NCBI GenBank assembly: GCA_963920635.1
Contig: OY987300.1
Span: 57,867,415 to 57,931,414, forward strand
Source: Pseudeuparius sepicola
Lineage: Eukaryota; Arthropoda; Insecta; Coleoptera; Anthribidae
Length of the DNA stretch: 64,000 nt
Direction of reading: 5' to 3'
Both the position numbers and the translations under genes were made by a program. Of the stretch, positions 1-12,127 are shown piece by piece (within the stretch, counting starts at the first letter, position 1; each line of letters begins with the position of its first letter). The notes beneath the pieces were generated by a model. It saw only the letters and a program-made list of their open reading frames with translations. It did no database searches and was not told where the DNA came from.

Positions 1-403
1 TTTTGCAATGTTAATGTTTCGATTGTTACAAAGTTAAAAGATACTTTAATTTAATTATGAAATTGCTGCTACAGTGTGTTTTGGGTTAGTTTAAAAAAAA
101 CCTGCGGATATTTGTTCATGGTTTTTGCAACACTTACGTAATGTAAGCGGAGCTATATGCGAAACGTTGCTTAGATGCATTCTAAACAATTTTTTAAATA
201 TGCAACTTTTATGTACATTCCAATAAGGGTCATATCGAAGAAAACTATTCAAAAATCAAAGTAGAGGCCATAGTTATATCGAAAACTGACAATCTAATGC
301 ACGCTTTAATGCTAAACAACTTTCCTTTATATCATAATATTTTCATATCTTATTCGAATGAACTAACTTGTAAATTTGTTTAAGCTAGTCCCTAAAATAC
401 CCT
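1..403. other. AT-rich non-coding stretch
   Basis: No convincing reading frame, RNA gene or repeat was recognised here. The sequence is AT-rich and ends at the border of the foldback element that follows. Confidence 0.5.
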
Positions 404-875
404 GTACAGGGTGTCCAGATTTGGTTGCAAATGCGGGGTATCTCGGTTATTTTTAGAGCCTAATATAGATAATAACTACATAGTGTTATGTAAAGCTTAC
501 GACAATCTGAATATAAATAGTAGAAAATATACAGGGTGATCTATTTAAGAAAAACTAAGTTTGGTCCATATATCGAACACTATCAATTTTAGTAAAAAAC
601 TGAATACTGCACTGAATTCTACGTGAAAATGTCTATAAGATACAGTTTTTGCCATTTCAATATCATTAACCGTTCCCAAGATACGAAGTATGCCCGAAAA
701 GCGCAAATTTTAAATTTCGCCCTGTATCTTAAAAACGAAGGTGGCTATGAAAAATCTGTTTACAGTATCTTTCGTTTCACAAAAAAGTAGCAACGGTTCG
801 CGAAAACCGCAACTCCCTATCTCGAAAAATAACCGAGATACCCCGCATTTACAACCAAATCTGGACACCCTGTAC
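404..875. repeat. Foldback element, TACAGGGTGTCC termini
   Basis: The left end (404-455) and right end (824-875) are near-perfect reverse complements of about 52 bp, beginning GTACAGGGTGTCCAG. The edges contain TA, which fits the TA target of the IS630/Tc1/mariner superfamily. The interior has no transposase, so this is a non-autonomous element. The terminal style recurs across the window, and similar interiors are seen near 3745 and 32750, so this is one member of a local family. Confidence 0.7.
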
Positions 876-1226
876 ATACAGTTTAGAAAATTTTCACAGC
901 ATCTTGGTTTGAGACCAAGTGGGAGCTATTTACAGAAAATCATGAGCTAATTCTAATTTCTATTGTCATTTACACTTATTCGGACACTTATCCGGGACAA
1001 ACTGTGTATAAATCTTTTTATCTTGCAAAATAGTCAGAAGTATTAATTTTCAATAATTAATATTATTAGTTCGCACCCAATTTTTTTATACTTTTTGCTT
1101 TTTAATATAAATATTGGACAGATTAGTATTAATTACTTGCACATCACAGTTCCAATTGGGAGCGCGATTCAACATTCAACAATAGCTCTCAAGCAATCTC
1201 AGATAAATATCTTTAAGTGCCGTTTA
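876..1226. other. AT-rich non-coding stretch
   Basis: Between two foldback elements. No coding or structural signal was recognised. Confidence 0.45.
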
Positions 1227-2034
1227 TACAGGATGATTTTTTTAGGTCTATACCACCGCGATTTCCTGGCTCATTTTGCGGCCTACAAAAAAAACGTAAG
1301 GAACAAAAATGTGATAATTTTGGACAGCTAAGTGGTGCTGCAAAGGAAATCGGCATCCATGGCCAATTTGCCGCGCAATATTAAAAAAACCTCAAATTGA
1401 GCAAAACTATTAATGGCCGTGGAATGTTTATTTTAAGAGGCAGAGAAAAACTTTTATATTGAAAATTGATGGCACTGAGAAGCTTTATCCACCCAGGTGC
1501 TCAGATAGTTTCAGCAAATTACACAGGGTCTTCGGCTCTCTTGAGACCATGAAAATTTTTTGTCGATTTTAGGTTTTTTTAGTACACAGCGAAAAGTTGG
1601 GAATGTCGCCTCGCTGACCAAAATTGCCATATTTTGTTTTCTTACATATTTTCTGTTCGGCCCAAAATAAGCAAGAAAATCGCTTAATAAGAAATAAACA
1701 AAAACAAAATTCATAGCCTCAAGAGAGCCCAAGACCCTTTGTAATTTTCTGAAACTATCTGAGTACCCATTTGCATAAAGCTTCTTAGTGCCATCAATTT
1801 TCAATGTAAAAGTTTTTCTCTGTCTCTTAAAATAAACACTCCACGGCCATTAATAGTTTTGCTCAATTTGAGGTTTTTTTAATATTGCGCGACAAGTTGG
1901 CCATGGATGCCGATTTCTTTTGCAGCACCACTTATCTGTCCAAAATTGCTACATTTTTGTTTCTTACGTTTTTTTTGTAGGCCGCAATATGAGCGAGAAA
2001 ATCGCGGTGGTAGACCTAAAAAAATCATCCTGTA
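1227..2034. repeat. Foldback element, TACAGGATGA termini
   Basis: Two arms of roughly 330 bp (about 1227-1555 and 1700-2034) are inverted copies of each other and leave a short centre. The ends read TACAGGATGA and TCATCCTGTA. Related copies lie at 41354-42488 (complete, more diverged) and 62307-62415 (end fragment). The arms differ at many positions, so the insertion is old. The short frames within it are palindrome artefacts. Confidence 0.7.
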
Positions 2035-2889
2035 TATAAAAAAATATAAGGAAAATCCCAATAAAATATGCAAAAGTGAAAAAAGAACCAACAGAGGCTT
2101 CTCAAAAATAAAATATTGTAATAGAAATAATTAAAAATGATTTTTCATATTTCTCCTAGAGGGTAGAGATATAAACAGTTTTTTCTCGGCTTCTTAACAA
2201 CATGATACCAAAAATCCATGGAATTTCATGCTGACTTATGGTATAACAAAAAATAAGATCCTGTATCATTCAATCTAATTAAAGTACACCTACGTAATCG
2301 AATAAATATAAATCGCTCAATAAGAATAATATAACTAGAAAAAAAAAAACAAATCGCCGCCACTGTCTTCGAGATCCCGTCCAGGGAGAGCGGCGGGACG
2401 GGGAGAGCGGAGAACGGCGGACGAAGAGGAAAGGGCGAACGGGAGAGCGGCCAGAACTCACAAACAGCCGAAGTTTTTGGGGCCCTGTGGGAAGCGGCGC
2501 ATTGATACTCGCAAGTGATGGATGCCGACGATAATGCCCTCTCGTCAATTCCCGTCCGCAGCACCGGCCCGAACAATGCCGCGCGCCGGTAATTCACCGC
2601 CCCTACCCCTATCTATTCATCCCCAACCCGCCGCCGCCGGCTCCTTCTTTCCCTCTTAATAAATGCCTCCGAATTATTGCACAATAACAGCGCATCCGTC
2701 ATGGTGGCGAGCGTCGAAGAGCAAAAACTCGAGGTTCAAACAATTCGGATCTGTCGGCCTATGCGTCGTTACATGCGCGCACAGAGGCATGAATGTTGAT
2801 TTAGCTTCCGACAAAAATTGCTGTCATTAAAGAGGCATTATCAGAACGACGTACGGTTAGTAGTTAAGCAAAGGGAGGTTTTGAAGACG
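2035..2889. other. Non-coding, with GC-rich island 2350-2660
   Basis: An abrupt GC-rich island of about 300 bp stands out from AT-rich surroundings. It has runs such as GGGAGAGCGGCGGGACGGGG. Minus-strand frames cross it but show no recognisable domain. It could be a conserved non-coding element, a CpG-like island or an old GC-rich repeat. Confidence 0.4.
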
Positions 2890-2897
2890 TTTTGAAC

Positions 2898-3604
2898 TAG
2901 GGTTTCATCAAGTCAAGTAGCTTGACATTTTAACAAATTACTTGACTTGACTTGAAAATCAAGCTTTTGACAAATTAAATACTTGACTTGACTTGATATT
3001 GGAAAATTACTACTCGACTTGAACTTGACTTGATTTCAAGTCAAGTCAAGTCAAGTGGCTTGAATATCAAGTCAAGCCATGAATCTCTAAAATTAGCAAA
3101 AAAATAAAATTTACTTTTACTTGTGAACATGTTTATTTATTATTAACACACAAAATAAGAACCAAGTTTCCGAGAAAAATGTTTATATATTAAGAAAAAA
3201 AAGTGCTTTGCACGGTGTTAACGTGAAACAAATAGAAGTTTTTGTTGTCTATGTTACACAGACACAAACAACCAAATAGAAGTTTTTGTTGACTATACAC
3301 ATAGTTTTGGTACGGACTTAAAATAGTTTATTTTTGTTCTTTCCTAATTTTGCAAAAAAAGTGTACAATGCAAAGGTTTGTTATTATTATTTACCTAACT
3401 GTCCTAACTGATAATAAAATTTGAAATTGATAAAAAATCAAGTAATCAAGTAGCTTCAAGAAAAACTTGATTTTTCAATTACTTGAGAAATAAATACTTG
3501 ACTTGACTTCATATTGGAAAATTACTACTTGACTTGAACTTGACTTGATTTCAAGTCAAGTCAAGTCAAGTTGCTTGAATATCAAGTCAAGCCATGAATC
3601 TCTA
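2898..3604. mobile_element. Non-autonomous hAT-type transposon, 707 bp
   Basis: The element is flanked by an exact 8-bp duplication, TTTTGAAC, at 2890-2897 and 3605-3612. The ends are imperfect inverted repeats, TAGGGTTTCAT on the left and ATGAATCTCTA on the right. 8-bp duplications with TAG/CAG ends are typical of the hAT superfamily. Both subterminal regions are packed with AAGTCAAGT / ACTTGACTTG motifs, the kind of multiple sites hAT transposases bind. There is no transposase, so it would need one supplied by another element. The interior is AT-rich with a short direct repeat (CAAATAGAAGTTTTTGTTG near 3227 and 3274). Confidence 0.85.
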
Positions 3605-3744
3605 TTTTGAACAACTTGAAATTGAGTAGCAAGAATCCTTCCAAAAAGATCATGTAAGTGAAGGTCCTTGCATAGTAAAAGTAGCCATGGCAATGGCAGC
3701 AATGAGCCCATCAATAAGCAGGGAGTTTATATGAATTCCCTTTT

Positions 3745-3930
3745 TCATACGTTTGCAGGCTATATTTATATTTTTAAATTCTTACCGCCATGAAAATTCT
3801 GTTTATACGGGGCCTTCTTTTTATGAAATAGTAGACCAGTGTTCCGAAAACCGACACTCTCTTTCTCTAAAAATAATCGGGGTAGCCTGCAAAAGTATCG
3901 AAAATGGGACATGCACCGTGTACAGGCCGC
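3745..3930. repeat. Truncated foldback-element fragment
   Basis: The right part resembles the inverted end of the element at 32750-33110 (both contain TATCGAAAATGGGACAT). The interior resembles that of 404-875. It has lost its outer termini. The short frames on both strands here are artefacts of the repeat. Confidence 0.5.
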
Positions 3931-4388
3931 CTTTTCAGTTAAGAACGACATGGAGGGTAATAAGGTCAAGTTTTTAGTTTATTGAAATTTATCATGCTTC
4001 TTCAGTTCCACCAGAACATTTATGTGAGAAAACCTTTATCTTTTTAATAACCAGTCTTTAGCCCACATTCTTCGTTTTTTCTTAGTACCTAAGTATGGTT
4101 ATTCCTTCCTCTGTCACGTTATTGAGTACTACTACAGCGGCACGAATCAACAACAAAATATCTAGCGTATTCAAACAATTTTATTGAAAAGTCGAAACTG
4201 ATCATATAATCCTGACAGTTGGGCTTGTTATATGTATACCTAGTGCATGGATGCAAGAGATTGTTTCAGTCCGCATGCAGAAATTTGATATGTGCAGGCC
4301 GGCCAGACAGGTCACCTGAGCGTATGTAGGGCACTTAACACTGAATACTCATCCCCAATAAATACGGCCAAAACCATCGGTATATATG
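3931..4388. other. Non-coding stretch
   Basis: No supported feature was seen. Confidence 0.4.
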
Positions 4389-4851
4389 TACACTGTGTCC
4401 CGGATAAGAATGAACAGAATGGGGATATTGCAAACGGTGAGAGATAGAGCAACGGTTAAATGGGAAAAAAGTTGCGCAATTTTGAGGTCAATAAAATAAA
4501 ATTTTTGTTTTTAGTTATTTTGAAAAAAGTAAAATTTTGCGTTTTCGATTTTATTTTTTTCTGAAGTTGTTATCACAGATAGAAGAAAAAGAAAAACAAT
4601 TTCTTATGGCACTTTTTAACGGGTTTTAAGATGGCGTTTTTAGATTCGTTCTACAACGTTTCGTTTTTGAGAAACGATCTTCAATTTAATTTTTTTAAAT
4701 ACGGACCTGTTTTTTTTTTGCAGATTTTGAAAGCAATTTTGATTGCAAATACCATGATGTATGACACGAAATATTTTTTAAATGTTTTGAGACAATTATA
4801 CTGAAAATTCTTTTTTTTTTTTCATTCATTTTTTTCTAATGCTGCCCTGTA
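4389..4851. repeat. Diverged foldback element, TACACTGTGTCC end
   Basis: It begins TACACTGTGTCCCGG and ends GCTGCCCTGTA. The subterminal sequence (AGAGCAACGGTTAAATGGG) resembles that of the elements at 22506 and 53894, so it is probably an old relative. The inverted pairing of its ends is weak. Confidence 0.4.
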
Positions 4852-5504
4852 TTTAATAATAAGAAGTCTAAATATTAATCAGTATTGTCAACAATTTAAC
4901 TTACACACGGAGCAAAATGTATCAGATAATATACAAAAATGCGTATTTTAACGAAAATGTGTTAAAATGTAAAACAATTTATTTTTAATTTTATAACACC
5001 CGTCCATATCAGCTAACATATTTTTATATTACAAAATAGTAATATACAAAGTTTTATATGTAATCATTTGCTTTTTACTATTTATTAAATTCGTTTAATT
5101 AAATTTTGATATATTCTATTGTAATATATACGCATTTTAAATATAAATTTCTAGAATACAGATATTTTACCAACGAATAGGGCATTTAATAACATTCCAG
5201 TGTATTAAACGCAAGTAATTAAATTCACAAAATTAAATTTTTTTAAATAAAAATATATATTGTAGAGGGGCGTCTTTTGGGCCTGGTGCCTGGTATCTTA
5301 ACTTGAGCTGGTCATTTGATGTCGCGCTTTCGTTGCCGTAAACAGCTATGATCAGTTAAATATGTGAATTTTATTTTGGATTCCTTTCGATGCAAAAGTG
5401 TAAGTAAATACATAAATAGTTTTTATGAAATTCAAAACATCTATGCAATTTTTATTTCTCTTATTTTTAGGCTTTCACGGCTGTTGTCCATAATATCACA
5501 TCAG
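4852..5504. other. Very AT-rich stretch
   Basis: Largely A/T up to about 5260, then slightly more mixed sequence. No frame or repeat was recognised. Confidence 0.4.
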
Positions 5505-5785
5505 AATGAATTTCTGAGCTGTTGCTCCGTGGTCGATGGATATCTTCTAGACATCTTGCTAGTCGTACCTAACTCAGAGCATCTTTAGTGGTGACTCGAT
5601 CATTGACGGATTGTAACTGATTATCAAATGCCTAAGTAATATCTAGTGTCAATCTTATGGTAATAAGTTGCGATCCAACATAGGACGAATCGTCACTGAA
5701 AATGCTTACGGGTACGATCAGCAAAAACGTCTGGAAGATTTCCATCGACCACGGCGCGACAGCCAGAAAATTTGTTCTCGTATAT
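5505..5785. repeat. Inverted repeat with CCGTGGTCGATGG core
   Basis: Sequence at about 5505-5590 (containing CCGTGGTCGATGGATATCTT) is repeated inverted at about 5690-5785 (AGATTTCCATCGACCACGG). The arms are diverged and the loop is short. The class is unknown; a retroelement terminal-repeat remnant is possible. Confidence 0.5.
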
Positions 5786-7013
5786 TAATTTATATTATAT
5801 ATAAATATTACCAATTACTATAAAATATATTTACAGTAACAATTTAATATTTTCACTAATAATATGCATATATTGTTTTCTGAATATTTGGAGATTATAA
5901 ATAAATATATTTATATTAAATTTTATAATAAGTAATACTGCACGCTGGAAATATTTTTGAAACTATTATACACTTTATTAATAATGAATGTTACAAATAG
6001 TCAAATAAAAAACATGAATATTATATGTGATATCATCTTGGTTTTTAGATTTAAAACCCACACGTGTTGTTAAACCGAATACCAGTATATTTGCTCTTAT
6101 AATTCAGCCTATATTATAAAAATATTTTACTTTGTAAAATATAGTATTGCTGTGCCAAATAGTATTAAATTTCCTAATACGTATTATTATTTTTATTTTA
6201 CCTTTAAATATATTTTTTTCTCCGTGCAGTTTATTTTTACTTCGAAAACTCAATATTTTTAAATACGGTCCTGTCTGGCAAGTGTTTTCCTCTGTTGTTG
6301 TACTTGCAGCAAACAGTGTCGCATTGTGTTTTGGAGTAAATTCTTCACTTTTTCTAATTGTGAGAAGAAAGCTTTAAGCCAACGAAACCAATAATTTCTG
6401 CCATTTATTAATTGTGTAACGTTTGAAAGCCGTAGGTAAAAATTTTATGTTTCGAATGTAGAAGTTAACAGGTGTTTTGGGGCACGTTTTGCCAATTTCA
6501 ACGCAAACGGTTGATTTTATCGTTATGTAACAAGAGTACACTTTTGTTGCGAAATGAAAAGATACACTGAAATGATCGACCTGCAAGACCAAAAAGACTA
6601 CCTCAAAAAAGTTTGAGCAAAAAAACTAATAGAGGTTGTTACTTTTTACTCTTTTTTAGGGCACTGTGTAAATGAATAAACTACCCTAAGGCGTCTTCCA
6701 GTAAGTAGATAACACATACCAAATTTCAAATTTTTAAGTAGCGCCGTTATTGAGATATAAATAAAAAAAATACTTTTGGGTCACCCTGTAAACCCGAATA
6801 ACTTGGCAAGGAAAGCCCAAATCGAAAAATTTTATATGAAAGACCCCCTTAAAAGCACCTGCCGAACACCCCTTTAGAATATTTACTATACATTCTGACT
6901 CACCCTGTATATACCTATAGCAGAAAAAAGTGAAAAAACAATATCTAGCCCAAAGAGCACCTGCTACGCCATGACAGGTGTAGTTCTTTTCGAAGTTTAG
7001 ACTTTTAATTGCA
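5786..7013. other. AT-rich stretch with element-end fragments
   Basis: Mostly A/T. Isolated TCACCCTGTA strings near 6780 and 6903 look like orphan ends of the TACAGGG family. No gene was recognised. Confidence 0.4.
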
Positions 7014-7330
7014 TACAGGGTGTTTGGTAAACGTAAGGCAAAAATTCAATTCAAAATTGTAGATTAATAACCTTAAAAATATGGTTCTCATTATTGTAAA
7101 TCAAAAACAAATGAAAATCGCGGTAAGGCATGTGATATGTTATCCTTCCCACCACTCAATTTTGTAAGGTACGTCTATGGAGCCTGTGAAACGTTTTTGT
7201 GGTAGAATTTAATTTCCCTCATTTTTTGTATCTTTGTAAACTATAACTTTAAAAAAGATGAAAAATTACCCTCTCAAATGTAGTCACAAACCTTTAGGTA
7301 TTTTAAAGAAAAAGTGGTTAAAATGGGCTT
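7014..7330. repeat. End fragment of TACAGGGTGTTTGG family
   Basis: It starts TACAGGGTGTTTGG and then matches, with divergence, the arms at 30836-31110 and 33310-33580 (shared strings include ATGGAGCCT and TTTTTTGTATCTT). Only one arm is present. Confidence 0.5.
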
Positions 7331-7374
7331 ATTTGTTAAAATTCCAAAAAGTTTTACTTGAAAAAAATTGTTGT

Positions 7375-9543
7375 CACCTGTAAAATATTTATGAATTATT
7401 GTGCGATTTGACCCGGATTTTTTAAATTATAGAACTCGATAAACTGAATTTTTTGAGCAAGAATGATCTCTTTCATACAAAATCCAAGGCCTTTTTTCCG
7501 TTTTTAGGAGCAAAATTTTAATAAATCACTAGCATATTTTTGTGTGCACGCCACTGAATTTATCACCCCTCAAGACTTGTCTGCACCAAATTTTACCAAA
7601 AAACTTCAAGCAATAACGATTTATAAGAAATATTAAAAATGCACATAAGGTGGATACACTTATTTATTCTTCAATGCACTACTTATTGTCATTCCTTTTG
7701 GGTACGTTCAAAATTTTTGGCGTAGAGTAATGCTCGAACAGGAACTGATTATCCTAGCCTGTAGTTCTTGTAAATTTTGGTGCCTTGATTTATAAACTTT
7801 TTGTTCAAGCACAGAATAAATAGCTTTGCAACAGAAGCCTCCTTACGGACATGTGTCAAAATTAAGCGAGTCTCCATTTCAATTTACAGGAATTTATTAC
7901 TCGTTAGTCTGTGGTTCAAGTAAACCCCAGAGAAAAAATTTTAGCCTCGGTGTCCAGTCAATGAACGGACTGTTTCTAACTGTTTTCAAAACTTTCATTT
8001 AGCGAATCTCTTATCAAACGAGCGTTATGAATAGGACTATCATCTAACTGAAACTTCAAATTAAGGAGATACTTTGATGGTACGTCATCTAATTCGTTCG
8101 TAAACGTATTGTACTCTATTTCAACAATCACAGTCTAAACTCGTTGCCTTGGTTATCACCTTTATTGTACAAATCACAAATAAACTTGTCAGATACTGTC
8201 ACTGCCACCAAGAATATTCTCTCTGCTCCAAAAATCGCACTTAAATCGCGTTATAACCTTCAACTCCTTCCAGGCCTAATTTCCAGGGCTTATATACTCA
8301 AATGGAAGACGGAGAATACTCTCTAGAATATTCCTGACCAATGATAGTTCACAAATCATAAAGTTCGAGCAAACTTTCTAGAAAGTTATGGAAGCTCTAC
8401 AGGGGAAACAATGAAAAATGAAGGAAAAAAAGGTCAACAAAGATGTGACGGAGAATGCCTATAAACTAATCATAAAAATTATAAAACTGTAAGTAGAATA
8501 CCGAAACTTAAAATGTATCTGTTAAATCTTTGAGTAGGTTAGAAAACAGTGCAAACATGTTAATTGAAAGCTGATATAACAACTCTAGATGCATTTTTTG
8601 TTACAGTATTTTCAAGAAAATTAAAAACCCAACTGCATTCACATTACTGTTAACAGAAAAAAGAGCAATTATTATTTGGTATATAGTATTTCTCACCAAT
8701 TTTTTGCGAATACTGTCTCCATGAACTTGTATAAATATGATGAATTCTGGATAGAGAGCTGACCAGTGACAGCAATTTTTACTCAAGACCACCCCATTTG
8801 TGATGGCTTCGTCGCTAAATAAAATTTCATTTAAAAAGTTACCGTTGTTTGGATTCTCCATGCAGCCAATAGCAAAACTCCAATCTTTTTTCTTCATCTC
8901 CCAGTTTCAATATAGGTAGGTAGGTATGCAAAAAAATTTGGCTAAGAAGCTTTTATTTTGTTTTGTTCCAGACATCTTGTAATACTTTCTCTGGGGGGAT
9001 ATTAAGGTCCAAACTAGCCGTTCTAATACTAGTTCGGGGATTGTGGTTAAAATATTGTAAAATTTGATTATTATTTATTAAACGGATTCCGTTTCAATAA
9101 AAATTTTATTCGCACGTTGCACAGCACTTTGACTTACTATGGTCTATCTGGATGTCTGATATTAAATTCTCTCGCAGCTTCTCTTGTCGAGCGCATGTAA
9201 ACGCGTAAGCGCAAACATACTATAATTTCAATTTTGTCTCTTAAAATTAAATTAATATCGATTTAGACTTAATTTTTCGGGTTTGACACTTAAATATTTC
9301 AATTGTTTTTTATGGATGACCAAATTTCAAAATAAATTTGAGAAAACTAAAGAGTGTGCTACAAAATCGTTATCTGACATTTTTTTGTATAATTTGCTCC
9401 TAGAAACTGGCATACTAGTCCTTGGATTTTGTATTAAAGATGACAGTTTTGCTCAAAAAATATTGTGAATCAAGCCTACAATTCAAAAAAAATCCTGGTC
9501 AAACCGCACAATTAATAAACTTTTTACAGGGTGGCCCGAAAAC
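7375..9543. mobile_element. 2.2-kb Tc1/mariner-like element with long inverted ends
   Basis: The left arm (about 7375-7530) and right arm (about 9390-9543) are diverged inverted copies, sharing for example ATACAAAATCCAAGG and its complement. They start and end in CACCTGTAAAA / TTTTACAGGGTGG. The interior holds a decayed transposase on the minus strand, listed separately. This links the long-armed, TA-flanked foldback elements of the window to the IS630/Tc1/mariner superfamily. Confidence 0.6.
7900..8897 (-). pseudogene. Degenerate Tc1/mariner-like (DDE) transposase
   Basis: A minus-strand frame from 8897 to 8601 contains LFSDEAITN followed by a CHWSALYPE-like stretch. This matches the usual context of the first catalytic Asp in insect DDE_3 transposases (Asp codon near 8813). 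A second minus-strand piece near 8000-8057 reads like FQLDDSPIHNARLIRDSLNE, the context of the second catalytic Asp (near 8043). The Asp-Asp spacing is far longer than a transposase allows and stops and frame changes intervene, so the gene is broken and probably interrupted by inserted DNA. A degraded LKFFLWG-like string follows. Identification rests on motif memory only. Confidence 0.55.
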
Positions 9544-9721
9544 AAATGGGTCGCACTGTATATAAGTGTACTAAATTTGAACGCCCTCTTAAAAGATTTA
9601 GTTTCTTGCAATTTTTTAATAATAATTGTAACATTTCTGAAAACTTTTAAACATACTGTCTTCGAAAAACTATTTTTCTTGAAATCGGCAGTGAAGTGTC
9701 TCAAAATCGTCATTATTAAAA

Positions 9722-9835
9722 GCTCAGAAATCGGCACTGAAGTAGCCCATTATTGGTTTATTTGCCTCGGCCAGAGGCCTCGGCTACTAAATTCCACATG
9801 AGTCATAAAAAGTTGAACTTCAGTGCCTTGGTAAA
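9722..9835. repeat. Small MITE, CCTCGGCCAGAGGCCTCGG centre (copy 1)
   Basis: Almost the same sequence occurs at 20135-20275. The shared part runs from a GCACTGAAGT end through a GC-rich palindromic centre to AACTTCAGTGCC. The left arm of this copy is shortened compared with the second copy. Confidence 0.65.
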
Positions 9836-10739
9836 TAAATAACTATTATTGTATAACTATAGCTTTATCATTATATTAACCTTTTATTAGGTACTAAATA
9901 TTAGTAAGAATATGTCTTTTTCAAAAGAAAATTATATTAGCGATTTCAAATTCTATTATGGATATAAATTTATTTACATTAAATTTTCCAGTTAAATTAA
10001 TGCTAAAATAATAATAAATTAAAATATCAAACAATTATTGCAGGTATCTATAACCAAAATTCAGGAATTCATACTTTAAAATTACACTTTGGTACATTTT
10101 ATTGTTAAAATTTTACGATTTACAACCCAATATCATTGTTTTTTTTTGTGTCCAATGTCCAATTTTCACATTTCATTAAAAATATTATGAGCTGTCCAAT
10201 TTCCAATCAAGTAAAAAGTAGTATCTTGGGCGAACTTTACTTTATTAATGATTTTCTTACTATAGATAATCTCTGAAGACGCAAATAAACGTAGAAACCT
10301 CGGCACAATCTAAACACTAATAGATAGATATTGTTGTTTTTGTCCTGATCCCGCTACCGTCCATTCAATATCTAAGTATAATTAGAAAAACGTCAATCTC
10401 TACCTCTACCATTACGTAGGTAATTATTTTTCCAAGAACGCCCTTGAAGTTTGTCAAAATATTTAACATAGATGCACTGGTTCACATCTGTGTTGTTAAA
10501 ATGTGGAGGGAGCTTAATGGGCTTAAGTTTTTAATGTCTCATTTTCCGCGCAACCTTCACCGTTTGAAATGTGCACAAACTTCAGAGAGACGAGTTTCAG
10601 AAAGCGTGAAATGCACGGGTGTTTCAGACGAAAATGAATAATGACTATAAAAATAGGAATTAAGTTATAACGGTTTTCCCTCCCAAAATTAAACGTAGCA
10701 AATTTATTTGCGTCCACAGCTCACTTTTAACGTTTTCTA
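9836..10739. other. AT-rich non-coding stretch
   Basis: No supported gene or repeat. Confidence 0.4.
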
Positions 10740-11270
10740 CTTCAGATGTTTTAATTTATCTTCGGGCGAGCCGAGAAAAAACCACCCTATGATAAACGAG
10801 CGCGCACAAAAGAAAAATTTTGGAGTAAATGACTCGTAAACAAAAAAGCCGGCCATCAGGAAAGCAGATTACGGTTCAGACCTCTTATTGATGACCTCCA
10901 TGTTAGCAGACACAAAGGTCTTATCACTTGGAAGGGAACAAATACCGCGAGACCTAAAAAATCATCACCAATCGATTTTTCTCGGAATCGTTTCGGTGAC
11001 TGATAAACCTATTGATGACTGCTCCGCGCCCGACACACTATTTTTTTCGGGAGCTTTATAAATGGCCGCTGTAGATCACGGGCCGAGGGCATTCAAACTC
11101 GAAAACCTTTTCTAAGGAGCCCCACAATGGCGACTTTACTCAAAAATACGTTTTGCCCGACTTGATTGATGCCGGGGGCTTTAACGGCGGAGCCGAAAAG
11201 AATTTTGGACGGCCCAAAGAAAAATCTCCCCTGCTCCAGAATTGTTTAGGCCTCCGCCCTTAAATCTAAA
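10740..11270. other. GC-richer unique sequence
   Basis: The composition rises clearly above the surroundings (for example GATGCCGGGGGCTTTAACGG near 11170) with no recognisable frame or inverted ends. It may be a conserved non-coding or regulatory block. That is inference from composition alone. Confidence 0.3.
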
Positions 11271-11799
11271 AGGAAATTAATTTTATTCAACGTAAGTAGG
11301 TATTGTTAAGGACACAATGTGATACCATTATACAGTACTTATACTTAGTTTTTTACAATAACGCCCATTTATCAGAATCTCGAAGCGAGTTTGAAATGTC
11401 AATGATTTCATTACACCTTAAATTACCAATTTTCGCATTTAAAGAATCAAACAAAAAAGTACCTATATTGATAGGTAGCTATCACGAAAAATTGTCATTT
11501 TCTTTGGAAATAACGCGTCTCTACTTCTAAACATCTGCAGAGTTCGCATCGTCTATACACGGACAAACTAATTATTATTACACTTAACTACCTAACTTGT
11601 AAATTTATGGCTTCTTTTTATTTTCCGGGAAAGTATTTAATTATTTAGAGTATATGAAATGTAAAATTGTTTCGATAATTAGTGTAGCATAAAGAGATAT
11701 AAAGGAAAGGAGTTTACAATAAATAGTTATGTCCGAATACCAGTTTTCAGTTGATAGGAATTTTTTTTTTGCATATGCACTGACAGGGAATAGTATATT
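11271..11799. other. AT-rich non-coding stretch
   Basis: No supported feature. Confidence 0.4.
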
Positions 11800-11955
11800 T
11801 CATTACGAGTCTGGGAATAAAGATTTTTCCGTGCGCGCGTGACAAATTCCCGTGTGAGGCGCAGCCGAACACGGGAAGTCATGCAAGCACGGAAAAATTC
11901 ATTTCTGGATGTGTAATGAACGATATTTTTTATTATACTTCTTTGAAAACGGAAA
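11800..11955. repeat. Foldback MITE piece with GC-rich core
   Basis: AT arms (TTTCATTAC / GTAATGAA and TTTTTCCGTGC / GCACGGAAAAA) bracket a GC-rich centre. The flank TTATACTTCTTTGAAAAC reappears inverted at 13558-13580, so this and 13464-13585 may be two halves of one element split by the hAT insertion at 12128-13182. Confidence 0.45.
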
Positions 11956-12127
11956 CTTAAAACATTTTATCGGCATATTATAATAAATTTAATTGACAAA
12001 AAATAAACAATGCAGACAATAGGTATGTTTTATTGGTGTCACTGTGAATGTGGTGACATCTGTTAACCCGTTTTATTGTCTCTTGTTTTCCTGTCACTAT
12101 AGATTTACCAGTATTACTAGTGACGCA

